In this document: positions 49,351 to 60,210 of the stretch, piece after piece
How the letters are laid out: every line of letters starts with the position of its first letter
Numbering within the stretch: position 1 is the first letter of the stretch
Assembly: GCF_040939455.1 (NCBI RefSeq)
Contig: NC_134117.1
Location: 50,028,001-50,092,000 of the forward strand
DNA length: 64,000 nt
Origin: Microcebus murinus
Taxonomy: Eukaryota > Chordata > Mammalia > Primates > Cheirogaleidae
Reading direction: 5' to 3'
Program-made: the position numbers and the translations under genes
Notes under the pieces: model-generated
What the model was told of the DNA's origin: nothing
The model's input: only the letters and a program-made list of their open reading frames with translations
Databases searched by the model: none

Positions 49351-50204
49351 AAAACAGTTCAGATACTAAAAAATTTCCTCTTAACATTTCTGGAATTCTT
49401 AAATTGTGAGAGAGAAATAATTTAAATAATTTAAAGTGTTAATAAGATGCTGAATTCAGACAATGGAAGTCCAAATGAAAGGAAATATTGTACAGTGAAA
49501 CATGGTACACTTGGTACAAAGAACACAGGAGTGAATTACCAAAAGTTGGAAGAAGGGCTTAATCAAAGGCAGGATGCAGACTTATAAGCTGAGAGCCTGA
49601 CAGGATAGTCAGAGAATTGAAGTAAACTAAGAATATTTTTTCATGCCACTTAAAGTAAAAACGTTCAGCTCTCCTCATTTAGTAAGTTGCCAATAGATCT
49701 TTCTTAGGCATTTAGAAATATGTGTATTTCTAAAGAAAAATCAATGCTAAGATAGGAATCTTGAACTTTCCTTGAAGTGGCTTATCTTTGAAGCCAAAGG
49801 AGTGGGGGAAAAAATTATAAACTTTCAGCATGTAGAACAAGAAAAGAATACAACTTTGGGAAGAGCATGGAACACCACTTCCATTATAGACAACAGTAAA
49901 TTTAAAAGATCCACAAAAGCATACTAGAAATGAATAGTCAGTATTAAAGATCCATGTTACTGTTCTGTCAACTGATAAAAAGCTTTCTGTATGAGTGGGT
50001 TTTCTTTTCTATGAAGGAATGAGTTTATCCACAAATTATAGAGAAGCAGAGGAAGAAATGGAAAAAGAGACCACAGAAGTTAGCTAATTACAAGATCACC
50101 TCAAAGAAAGCATCTTTCACAGATTGGTTAAGAGTAGAAGAGTTTTCATAGATGACAAAGGAAGTAACAGGAAGTGAGTAAATGTAAACTATGCCCTCAA
50201 AAAG
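49351..50204. other. Unassigned AT-rich sequence
   Basis: I see no gene or recognisable repeat, though it lies between two sense L1M pieces and may be decayed L1. Confidence 0.4.
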
Positions 50205-50530
50205 TTAGTTTAGAAAGGTTGCAGTATACAAAATCAATGTACAAAAATACGAATACTATTATATACCAACTACAAATAACTGGGAATTTGAAATTACACT
50301 GAAAATAAAATTTTCTGAATAAAATTTTAAAAGACTGAAATAAATAGAGAGAAAGGCCATGTTCAGTGATTGGAATACTTAATATTTTAACATTTCAATT
50401 TTCCCCAATTGAGCTATTACTCAATTCAATTCCAATCAAAAGCCCAGTAGACTTTTTGTAGAAATTAACAAGCAGATTCTAATATTTATGCCAAACTGCA
50501 AAGAATCTATAACAGTCAAGTAAAGGAAAA
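50205..50530 (+). mobile_element. Old L1M ORF2 relic (post-RT region)
   Basis: 'agaaaggttgcagtatacaaaatcaatgtacaaaaatac', 'gaaaggccatgttcagtgattggaatacttaatattttaacat' and 'caattccaatcaaaagcccagtagactttttgtagaaatt' match L1 ORF2 after the RT domain, with an internal deletion. Confidence 0.78.
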
Positions 50531-51017
50531 GATGGTGTGGTAACCTTGAGATGGTATCAAGGTAAAGAATCTAAGTCATCTACAGTGAACAGGTTATAGA
50601 GCAAGACAGGGAATGGGCAGCTGCTGCAAGGGTTGTATGGAGAGTAGAATAAGATCATCCCCCATGACAAATTTCTTCATGGCTCTTCATTCTTCCTGAA
50701 ATCAAGAACTTCAGGGAAGAAGCATCATACTTTAACAATAATTCTCAACTCTGGCAATCCACCACCCTTAAAAATCTTCTACAGATAAAGATAACTAGAA
50801 TATACCCCCATTGATTATTATTTAATAGAATTTCTTCTAAGTTAAGGGATTTATAATAATACATACTTTTTCCACCTTGCATGCCCAGAAGACAACCTAA
50901 TGCTATCAGACAAGCTGATGATCTTCACCTTAGAAAGACTCACAGTAGGAATCCTAAATAGTATTAAGTCTTGTCTCCATATTGCCTTCAGAATCCATGG
51001 CGACAATTGAGGTCAAT
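50531..51017. other. Unassigned sequence
   Basis: Near 50,740 'aataattctcaactctggcaatccacc' is a weak trace of a hAT/MER5-type terminus. Nothing else is recognised. Confidence 0.35.
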
Positions 51018-51030
51018 AAATATTGACCTA

Positions 51031-51360
51031 GGCCGGGCGCTGTGGCTCACGCCTGGAATCCTAGCTCTTGGGAGGCCGAGGCGGGCGGATTGCTCAAGGT
51101 CAGGAGTTCAAAACCAGCCTGAGCGAGACCCCGTCTCTACTATAAATAGAAAGAAATTAATTGGCCAACTGATATATATATAAAAAAAATTAGCTGGGCA
51201 TGGTGGCGCATGCCTGTAGTCCCAGCTACCCGGGAGGCTGAGGCAGAAGGATCACTCGAGCCCAGGAGTTTGAGGTTGCTGTGAGCTAGGCTGACGCCAC
51301 GGCACTCACTCTAGCCCGGGCAACAAAGTGAGACTCTGTCTCAAAAAAAAAAAAAAAAAA
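51031..51360 (+). mobile_element. Alu, sense, full length, lemur type, youngest in window
   Basis: It starts 'ggccgggcgctgtggctcac' and has the lemur middle insert ('attggccaactgatatatata', about 51161-51181), a right monomer ending 'gtgagctaggctgacgcc' / 'ggcactcactctagcccgggc', and an A-tail to 51360. The perfect 12-bp duplication 'aaatattgacct' (51018-51029 and 51359-51370) flanks it. Box A-like 'tggctcacgcctggaatcc' and box B-like 'gttcaaaaccagcc' remain, the latter altered from the usual GTTCGAGACC. Confidence 0.97.
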
Positions 51361-51654
51361 ATATTGACCTGTTTCAGAACTACTGATCTTTTTAGAAAGA
51401 CATCAGGGAAAAATTTTGTAGAATATGAATTGGTGAAACAGCCTGGGATTTTACATAACACAATATGCAATAAAGCATATGAGACTGCAATATTAGTATA
51501 TATAAATTTTACAATTTTGCTACAGATTGTATAACTTTAAGTAAAATGATACTCAATACTCGATTGTATTACTATAAAATGTACAGGTAAGAAGAAATTG
51601 GGCTAGATAATTTCTAAGGTTACTTTGAATTTACTTAATTTCTAAACCTCAGGG

Positions 51655-52306
51655 TATTAGTTTCCTATTGCTGCTATAACAAATTATCACAAATTTAGGG
51701 CTTAAAACAATACAAATTTATTATCTTATCATTCTGGAAGTCAGAAGTCCAAAATCAGCCCCAGTGGGCTAAAGAGACAAGGAATCAGCAGGACTTTGCT
51801 CCCTGCAGAGGCTCTAAGGGAAAATCTGTTTTCTTGTCTTTCCACCTTCTAGATACCACCTGCATTCCTTGGCTCATGCCTCTCTTTCTCCACCTTCAAA
51901 GCTAGCAATGTAGCATCTTCAAATCTTTCTTTTTCTCTCTCAGCTGCTTAGGTTATCACATTATGTTCTCCAAGAGTCCCACTTTACTGCTTCTGTTCTT
52001 GCATATTCTCTCTCTTACTGTGTGACCTTCTTGCCTCTATCTTATAAGGACCTGTGCAAGTACATCATTGAACTCATGTGGATAATCTAATCTCCCTACC
52101 TAATCTAATCTGTCTGATCTATCTAATCTCCCTACCTAATCTAATCTGTCTGATCTATCTAATCTCCCTATCTCATCTAATCTCCCTAACTCAAGATCCT
52201 TAATCATTCTTCAAAGTCTCTTGCTATATAAGGTAACACAGTCACAAGTTCTGGTGATTAGGATGTGAAAATTTTGGGAGGGAAGTGGCATTATTCAGTC
52301 TACCAT
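51655..52306 (-). mobile_element. MLT1-type solo LTR (ERVL-MaLR), antisense
   Basis: An old non-autonomous retroviral LTR. Antisense landmarks in order: 'tattagtttcctattgctgctataacaaattatcac', 'acaaatttattatcttatcattctggaagtcagaagtcc', 'cattccttggctcatgcc', 'cttataaggacc', 'ggttctggtgattaggatgtg'-like text, ending 'cattattcagtctacca'. No internal retroviral genes are present. It is longer than usual because of the tandem duplication at 52085-52190. Confidence 0.9.
52085..52190 (+). repeat. 36-bp tandem duplication within the MLT1 LTR
   Basis: 52085-52120 and 52121-52156 are identical 36-base units built from 'atctaatctccctacc' and 'taatctaatctgtctgatct'; a third, degenerate, partial unit follows to about 52190. 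Confidence 0.93.
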
Positions 52307-54154
52307 AGGCTCACATTACTATATCCTTCAAAATCATTATGTGTCTGAGTTATTGCTGTAAAATAATTTTTCTAATTTTTAAAGAAGCATAGCAAAAATG
52401 AACCATATATCCAAATGAGTTGTAACTAGCAAAGAAGCTACCTTGGAAAATGAGAAAATTGGTTAACTGACCTTGCCATCACTCAAATATTAGAAATTAT
52501 TTATTTGGAAGGAACTCCAGAGTGTACTAAACATTCTTTTGAAGGACATTAATGTTGCTTTAAAAATTATGACTTACTCAAAACTTATTCATAACCACTA
52601 TTAATGGATAAAAAGAGCTATTTCATATCTTAGAAGCACAAAGTATGAAATCACAATAAATACTTTTGGCATCACCCATCAATTGGCACTGAAGCTAGTT
52701 ACCAAAGAAGAGTTATAATAATGTTCCGAGTGATGATAGGGTCATGGGAATAAGTGTCTGAAAATTCACCATGACAAGTTTTAGAAAACAAGACACATTC
52801 TGTTAACTAAATTCTGTTATATTTGCGTTTCAAAGTTATTTGATAGGCTTATAAGTATATTTTGTAAGCACACACTGAAAAGTATCTCTCCCCAAACTAA
52901 AAAGAAAATTTATAAGATTTTACCTCCCTATATCTAATTTTTTAATACATTTGTTTTCTCACAAGTGCAATGCTTAGGGAAATAAGATCATAGATTACTG
53001 ATCTTACAAACAATTCCAGATTTCCTTTTTAATAATATAAGCAAAATTTATTAGAAGGGCAAGTATGTATCTTGTATCTTATTTGTAATGTTATTGAGAA
53101 TAGTTCAGTTTCTGACTTTTTTCTTTAACGTATGTAGAGGAATACTTTTAAAATCTATACAGCAAATTGAAACACTCTCTAAATTACTACATCATAATCA
53201 TAGCAATAACAAAGTATTCTTCTTAGTTGCATTTTGAAAATCCAAAGTTATAATGTCTATTAACAGATGTTCTTAATTTTTACTCAAATATCAATAACTA
53301 TATGGCAATCCAGAGTTGAAAAAAGTTTTATGAAGGTAAATAAATTTTTTAGAACATTTCATAAATACAGTAAATAAATGCTATCAATAGAGCTAATGAA
53401 TTTTATTAAATACCATTTAAAATAAAACACAAAATAATATTTACCACAAAACACAAATTAATAAATAAAGCAGTGTTATACAGGTAAAATGGAAAATAAA
53501 TAAAATGATCCTAAATTTAACTAAGAGGGAAGACATTCAAAAGGAAGTCACCTTCACATAGCTTCTTAAATATCAGTCAAAATTACCACTCAAGGAAGAA
53601 CAGACTTCTGAATATTCATGTTTGATGGAAAGGAGCTTTAAAACTTGAGAGAAAACCAATTTCTCCATAGAATTTTTTTTTCACTTTGAGCAACCAGTGA
53701 AGAAAAGGTATATTAATGCCTACCATAAATTTTCATTTAAAATGTCTTCTGTCAGGTCCTTAGCTGTTCAAAGAGTTGATTGACATAAGGAGAGATATGA
53801 AAAATGAAACAAACTTTTCTCATGTTTTGACTAAAAGAGTTCAGAAACCTAAAACCTATAAATCTTATTTTCATTATATATCTCCTTAATTCTGAGAAGT
53901 TGTAATTTAAGATCACATTAAAATAGCAGCATTTAGAGCAAGGCTCATGCCTTTTATATTGTATAGGGGACAGAGTTTATTCTGGATTCTCAGAAAATAA
54001 ATGATGATAAAACATCTCCTCTTACCAAATTGCAAATAATTTCAGAGGACTCAGCCAAATTGAAAACTCCCTGAGAGTACAAATTTTTGCCTTCTATTTC
54101 TTTTCTATTCCTTACAGCATCTCTAGAATTCTGCTGATAGAACAAGTGCTTACT
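52307..54154. other. About 1.85 kb of AT-rich sequence without recognised features
   Basis: I see no gene or repeat family; A/T runs are frequent. Confidence 0.4.
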
Positions 54155-54253
54155 AGGTGAGAAGAAAGGAAGACAGGAAGGAGTGAAGGAAAGGAAGAAA
54201 ATACAAGAAGGGGAGATGAGGAAAGGAAAGAAGAGAGAAGGAAAAGGAGGAGA
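54155..54253 (+). repeat. Polypurine (GGAA/GAAAG)n tract
   Basis: About 100 bases of almost only A and G ('gaagaaaggaagacaggaagg...'), broken by very few pyrimidines. The 79-codon minus frame over it is Ser/Leu/Phe low complexity. Confidence 0.9.
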
Positions 54254-54639
54254 TATCTGAACGAGTCAACTAGGTCTTTTTTATTCCCCACATGGAATTT
54301 ACTGAAAATTTTACATCTGACATTCAACTGACATTCATCTGAAACTGGCATTCCTGGATTATTTTAATGACTCACTTAGAAATATCAAATATAGATATTT
54401 CTGTCAATGACAGTGACTTGTCTTTTTAAGGACATTTTCATATAATTATTCATAGGTACTTCTCTCTGACTTTTCCTAAGAAATAGAACATGTCCATTAG
54501 AGTATATACCAAGAGTGCATTCTCTTTTTCCCTTTAAAATCTCAACATTTACACTGATAGATATTTTTTTTTGCTTTTTTTTTTTTGCTTATCATTTGAT
54601 AAGCTCTTAAAATAATGTCATCCTAATGATGATGCCTCT

Positions 54640-54830
54640 TTGTATTTGTATAGTACTTTGTGACTTATAAAGCCTCCACCTATGTTTTCTCCCTTGAACC
54701 CTCATAACAACCTGTGGAGCAGGTAAGGTATTTGGTATGAACTCTCTTTCACAGATGAAAAGGTGAACTGTAGCTCAGAGGGAACTAACCAATGTCACAC
54801 TGCTTGATTATTGATTTTTCCGATCCCAAA
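54640..54830 (-). repeat. MIR-superfamily SINE relic, antisense
   Basis: 'gtatagtactttgtgacttataaagcctccacc', 'cttgaaccctcataacaacctgtggagcaggtaag', 'cacagatgaaaaggtgaactgtagctcagaggg' are in antisense MIR3-like order. Confidence 0.75.
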
Positions 54831-55148
54831 ACTCTTTATTTTTCCCAAATGACAGCTATATGCTGTACTACATTGGACAACTTTTTATGGAGCCCAGTCT
54901 TTTCTTTTCACTGGAGTTTCTTATCCATTCTTATTTCTTTTAGCTTTTCTTTGTTTATTTTGTTATTTAATGTAATGGCACAGGCAGAATGGTTAAATTT
55001 GGTCCTCATGGTAACAATTTTATTGGTTGACTTGGAAACCTAGAAAATAGATATGGAAACTAAGTATCATCCACAGCTTGCATGACTTCCAGTATTTTAA
55101 CGTTTCTCAACCTGGCTAATATTTAGGATTTTCCAATCAGTCTTTATT

Positions 55149-55169
55149 AAAAAAAAAAAAAAAAAAAAA
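55149..55169 (+). repeat. Poly(A) tract
   Basis: About 21 A. The preceding 'acgtttctcaacctggctaatatttagg' resembles a hAT/MER5-type end, so the tract may have grown in an old repeat. Confidence 0.85.
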
Positions 55170-56221
55170 TCCAGGAAGTAGCACTTAAGAGTGAATGGCA
55201 TCTGGGAAACTAGGAAATAAAGACTCCAGGCAAGAAACTGCTGACATTGCACACACACTTTGAGAATAGAATGTGGCTATGTCAAAAAGCATGCGTAACG
55301 AGACAGGATTTGCCAGCCCAACAAGCAAGTCAGAGATAAATTACACAACAAACTATTTCTACTTTTTAAAAATATTCTTGGAATTTACTTTCCCTTAATA
55401 TTTATCAAACTATTTACGAAATTTAAAATCTAAAACAATTTAGTTCTCTAAGAAAAATGAAACAGGCTAGCAAAGTAATTTTAATATTTTTGAGGTTTCT
55501 TCCCAAGTACTCTAGCACAAGTAATTACATTAGGAAGACAGGAAATGTCTGGATAGACTGTTAACAGTATAGTATAAAACTATCAAAATTAAGGAATCAT
55601 TTTAACATTTGCAAGCATGAGGCAAAGGTCAACTTTTCATTCTACCACACACTTAGAAATTAGGGAGAATACTTCAAAAGTCACATCAATCATATTGCAA
55701 CTCAGTCACCCTGAACTCCCTATTCAGTGTTCTATCTGTGTGTGTTTGTTCCATTTCTAACATCAGATTGGTTCAGGATTACATATGGATACAGGAGCAC
55801 ATGACAGTGAATTCACTGATCTCTCTTAACATCCCACTGCTGTTCAGCTTAATCACCTTTTATTAGCTGAATGACTTCTGTCCAGAGCATTATTCCATAA
55901 GCTAAATATTAGCAGGTATTTGAAAAAGTTTACTTATGCCCTAGATATCTTTTTAAATAAAATGTGAATTTTTAATTGAAATAAGAGGTTTCAACTAAAC
56001 AATGTAAAGCAAATCCATTTGGAGGTTGTTACAATTACAAACAAAAAGGGTCATGGATATTTTTGAGCTGGTTCATCGCAGGTTAACTCATTAGCTACAA
56101 TGAGTGGGAAAGACCTATAAAGAGAGGTTAAAGTAGTTAGCATTTGGCACCGGTTGACGGTTGGTTTAATTACTGTCTTAGGAAAAGGGTGGTAACCAGC
56201 AGGTCTTCATGTACTCTGAGT
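55170..56221. other. Unassigned AT-rich sequence
   Basis: I see no gene or recognisable repeat up to the U4 insertion. No snRNA-type proximal element or TATA arrangement is evident before 56238. Confidence 0.4.
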
Positions 56222-56235
56222 AAAATATGCACACA
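56222..56235. repeat. Target-site duplication of U4 retrocopy, left
   Basis: 'aaaatatgcacaca' recurs at 56399-56412, after the A-tail. Confidence 0.92.
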
Positions 56236-56237
56236 TT

Positions 56238-56402
56238 AGCTTTGCGCAGTGGCAGTATCGTAGCCAATGAGGTTTATCCGAGGCGCGATTATTGCTAATT
56301 GAAAACTTTTCCCAATACCCCGCCATGACGACTTGCAATATAGTCGGCATTGGCAATTTTTGACGGTCCCCACGGGGACTGGATTAAAAAAAAAAAAAAA
56401 AA
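56238..56402 (+). pseudogene. RNU4P: U4 spliceosomal snRNA retrocopy, full length with A-tail
   Basis: 56238-56382 is exactly 145 nt and matches U4 snRNA end to end. It has the 5' part that pairs with U6 ('agctttgcgcagtggcagtatcg'), the kink-turn stem-loop region that binds the 15.5K protein ('ccaatgaggtttatccgaggcg'), the 3' stem ('cgacttgcaatatagtcg'), the Sm site ('aattttt', 56355-56361) and the terminal stem (56362-56382). After 'att' comes a run of about 17 A. The 14-bp duplication 'aaaatatgcacaca' on both sides shows L1-mediated retroposition of the RNA. Relative to human U4 as I remember it, the changes are few: CCGTGACG to CCATGACG, and paired changes in the last stem. No upstream snRNA promoter elements are seen, so I call it a pseudogene. 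Confidence 0.96.
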
Positions 56403-56412
56403 TATGCACACA
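56399..56412. repeat. Target-site duplication of U4 retrocopy, right
   Basis: 'aaaatatgcacaca' overlaps the last As of the tail and repeats 56222-56235. Confidence 0.9.
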
Positions 56413-56654
56413 CACAAATGTCACTTAAACTACAGCACTTAAAATTTTGAATGTCATAAATAAGTTTTGACATTGGATTCTTTAACGCTTCAATAGGTCA
56501 CTAAGGAGAAGTTTGGGATGGCTTTTTCTGGTTGCCATTAAAAATAAATTTTTATGTTTCTAAAAGACTTTAGTGTGACTCTACTAAAAGTAAAGCACTA
56601 GATATTCTTACAAATTAACTTTTAACTCTCTGATCTTATATGTAAAACCTATCT

Positions 56655-56872
56655 ACATCTGAAATGTCCAATAGGGTGGCCACTAACCACATGTGACAAT
56701 TTAAGTTTAAATTAATTAAAATTAAAAATTAAAAATTCCTCAATTATACCAGAAACCATGTTAAATAGCCATATGTAGCTACTGGGCATGGTACTGGGCA
56801 ACCCAGATATAGACCATCCCCATCACTGATGAAAGTTCTATTGGATAATAGTGACCTAAACATACATATTGC
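56655..56872. mobile_element. hAT-type non-autonomous DNA transposon relic (MER3-like)
   Basis: The left end 'tgtccaatagggtggccactaaccacatgtgac' and the right end 'aaagttctattggataat' are near-complementary at their tips (tccaatag / ctattgga). The inside 'tttaagtttaaattaattaaaatt' and 'aaatagccatatgtagctactggg' fit this family. The exact family name is from memory. Confidence 0.72.
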
Positions 56873-57489
56873 AAATGCCTCATAGATACATTGTTAAGAT
56901 ATTTGTATCCTATGTTTCAAACATCTGGATGGGAAAACTATTTTTAAAAGCAAATATAATCTTTCCATAGCTATATAAAGGTATATTTTAATCATCAAGA
57001 GAATATATTTCCAACATTTAAATTAGTAACAACAAATAATCTTGTCCTAAAGCACTAGTTAGTTGGCTTTTAAAAAGTCAAACATTCCTGTATTGCATTT
57101 TTACACTTACCAGCTTCACTTTAACTTTAAAGCATTGCACTCTACAGAGTGGTACTATATTAAACAATGTTTAAGGTTAAGAAACATCTGATATACAGGT
57201 AATTTTGAGCAGTCCTCTTTTGCCAGGCCACAAAACATACCAAAACAAATGTTTGCTTATACTTATCCCTATATGATTATAGCATTTTAATTAGTCTTTA
57301 TTAATAGTAACAGTTCCTTTATCAATTACCTTTTACTCGTGGAATTCCATGATTCTGAGTTGTAATAAATCTTATAGTTTATATAAAATGGTTCATAGTG
57401 ATACATAATTTGTCTGAGGTCTTTTCCAGTAAAATGAAATAGGTCATGTACTTTCCAAATTAATATTTGGACTAATGAACTAATGTTCA

Positions 57490-57672
57490 TGAAACCCTCA
57501 CGATTTTCCCACAGAGTTTGTCTCCATTTTATATGTGAGAAAACTGAGGCTTAGAAAAAATACATAACTTGCCCATGAACACACTATTAGCAAGTGGTTA
57601 CTAGTCAAGATTTAAGTCCAGTTACTTTGACTTCAAAACTGACATTGCTACACACTGTGCAACATTGCTTCT
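57490..57672 (-). repeat. MIR SINE, antisense
   Basis: 'tctccattttatatgtgagaaaactgaggcttagaaaaaatacataacttgcccatgaacacac' is a clear antisense MIR core. Confidence 0.85.
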
Positions 57673-57971
57673 ATTTTTTGTTTCATGAGTAAGGTGTGAC
57701 CTAAGCAGCAGTAACTGACATATGTAAGCTATTCTTAAAAATTTAGTAAAAAAAATTTGCCTATTTTCCTTGATAACTCATTTAGCATCTAATAAAATCA
57801 TATTTGATGGATTGATTTCTGAAACATTAGTTCATTTACAAAATTTAAGAGGAGGAAAAAAGAATATGTGTGTGATTTTTGGAGGTTTTGCTACAGCTAA
57901 TGAGAGCATATCATGAATGAGGTAAAAAGAGTAGCTATAGATTTCTTTTTATAAAAAAAAAATTCTTTTTA

Positions 57972-57984
57972 TATGTGCCTCACA
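57972..57984. repeat. Target-site duplication of composite Alu, left
   Basis: 'tatgtgcctcaca' corresponds to 'tatgcgcctcaca' at 58352-58364 with one mismatch. Confidence 0.85.
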
Positions 57985-58350
57985 GGCCGGGCGTGGGAGC
58001 TCATACCTGTAATCCGAGCACTCTGGAGAAATCTTCTTTATTGAAAATGATCCCAGGCCAGGTGTGGTGGTTCAGGCCTGTAGTCCTAGCACTCTGGGAG
58101 GCCAAGACAGGAGGATTGTTTGAGCTCAGGAGTTCGAGATCAGCCTAAGCAACAGTGAGACCCCCATCTCTACCAAAAATAGAAAAAATTAGCTGGGCCT
58201 GGTGGCACATGCCAGTAGTACCAGCTATTTGGGAGTCTGAGGCAGAAGGATTGCTTGAGCCCAGGAGTTTGAGGTCCCTGTGAGCTAGGCTAACACCACG
58301 GCAATCTAGCTGGGGCAACAAGAATGAGACTCTATCTCACAAAAAAAAAA
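57985..58350 (+). mobile_element. Composite Alu: extra 5' Alu fragment + 27-nt spacer + full Alu
   Basis: 57985-58028 is the first 44 nt of an Alu ('ggccgggcgtgggagctc...'). 58029-58055 is 27 nt of non-Alu sequence. 58056-58350 is a full-length Alu without the lemur middle insert, ending in an A-tail. One pair of duplications (57972-57984, 58352-58364) flanks the whole unit, and no Alu remainder follows the inner A-tail, so this is not a simple nested insertion. Confidence 0.85.
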
Positions 58351-58351
58351 T

Positions 58352-58364
58352 TATGCGCCTCACA
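58352..58364. repeat. Target-site duplication of composite Alu, right
   Basis: 'tatgcgcctcaca', one mismatch to the left copy, directly after the A-tail. Confidence 0.85.
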
Positions 58365-59140
58365 CTGTCAGGTATTGAGCATCGAATAGATGTTATTGTT
58401 TTATCTACAGTTATAATTTTACACATTAAAATTCAAAGGTAATTAGTAAAACATTCATATTTCATATCTATCATGTTTAAGGCTTCTAGCTTCATAATAC
58501 CATATCCTATGTTAAAGAAGATGAAAATTCTTAGACATATAAAACCAACAAAGGTGATCTGATACATTTTTTATGTGTTCAATTAGCTCCCTATCAGATC
58601 ACACTAATTCCCGGGCACTGAGTTAACTAAGATATTAGCTTTTCAGCTGTATATTAGAACAACAAGGCTTTGGTCTTACAGAATGGAATTTTCTATTTAA
58701 TTTTCAGCACACTGTGATATTTTAAGTGATTTGGAATGGCTGGCTTTTGAAATTCCTTTGAACTAAGGCATCTTCCTTTCTACTGGATTATTTTACAGTA
58801 TTTCCATCTATGCATAAAGCAACAAAGATAAACCTATTTTTCCCAGGAGGCTTCTAAAAACCCAGAATACTTTTAAGAAGTATTTTTAATAAAAATAAAT
58901 GGAAAGAAACTTAGACTGATTTTAATTTTAGAGATCATTTCTTCTGAAAATATAATCTTCAAGTCCTCTTGACCTTTGAGCTATTTTGAAATCAAGTTCT
59001 ATTTGTATAGGGTTTTCCCTCAGGAGTTCAAAGCATTTTATGTGAGGGTGTTTTCCAGTGTTCAAATGCATTAAGCCTTGGATCTTAATCAGATTTCCAC
59101 ATGTGCAAATCTTCCATCACTGTAGCTTGTAACACAGCTA
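58365..59140. other. Unassigned sequence
   Basis: I see no gene or recognisable repeat. Confidence 0.4.
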
Positions 59141-59150
59141 TGCAACACAA

Positions 59151-59498
<348 letters not shown>

Positions 59499-59674
59499 TT
59501 AATGATGGTTCTTTCCTATCAATAAGGATTTTGAAGGGTTGTCCAAATCAGATTATCATCTGTTTATCAATCCTCAGTAAAAAAATGAACCAGAAAACCA
59601 AAACTGTCCACTGCACCAACACATGATGTAAATAAAACTTCAGTGCAATAGATATAGTTCACTTCTACTACTTA

Positions 59675-59912
59675 TAACACCCATAATGCCTAATATGTGC
59701 CAGGCACTGTTCTAACTACACTTTGAACTCATTTAATCCTCACAACAATCCTATGAATTGGGCATTGTTATTATCCCTATTTTAGAATTAAAAAATTAAG
59801 TACAAACAGGTTAATTGACTTTTCAGAAATCCTAAGTGGTAAAGCTGAGTGTCAAACCCTAGTAGTTCACTTCTAAAATCTGCATAAGTAACTTTTACTC
59901 TATACTGCTTCT
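59675..59912 (-). repeat. MIR SINE, antisense, well preserved
   Basis: 'atgcctaatatgtgccaggcactgttctaactacac', 'aactcatttaatcctcacaacaatcctatgaattggg', then a decayed middle and 'ttctaaaatctgcataagtaacttttactc'. Confidence 0.88.
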
Positions 59913-60079
59913 TAAAAGGAAATATAAGCTGACATACTATTAGAACTACAGCCATACCCATGCTGTTATTATCTAACTAGTGCCAAGGGATATATCCTTT
60001 ACAAGTAAAATCAACTCCAGGGCAACAGAGATCACTTTACCCACATTGAAGTTTATTCTGTGTAATAATTTGCCAAGCA

Positions 60080-60210
60080 ATCCTTAATTAGTCATTCAAC
60101 AGGCACAAATCAAGTGCTTAATACATGCCTCACTTCAGACTGTTCTAAATGATGAGGTTACAGCATCTAATAAGAAACAGACCCAGATTGCCCTCAAGGA
60201 GTTTCTATTC
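60080..60210. repeat. Fragment of the unassigned old repeat family
   Basis: 'tcattcaacaggcacaaatcaagtgcttaatacatgcc', 'tgatgaggttacagcatctaataagaaacagacccagattgccctcaaggagtttctat' repeats the left half of the 62.0-kb element. Confidence 0.6.

Noticed and set aside
49905..49960. Resemblance of 'gatccacaaaagca...atagtcagt' to the repeats at the left edge of the window
   Set aside because: Only short words match, with an extra insert between them; chance similarity in AT-rich DNA is likely.
50971..51183. 70-codon plus frame overlapping the Alu at 51 kb
   Set aside because: Most of it is Alu left-monomer sequence in an arbitrary frame.
56238..56382. Working U4 snRNA gene
   Set aside because: The A-tail and 14-bp target duplication show retroposition, and no snRNA promoter elements are apparent upstream.
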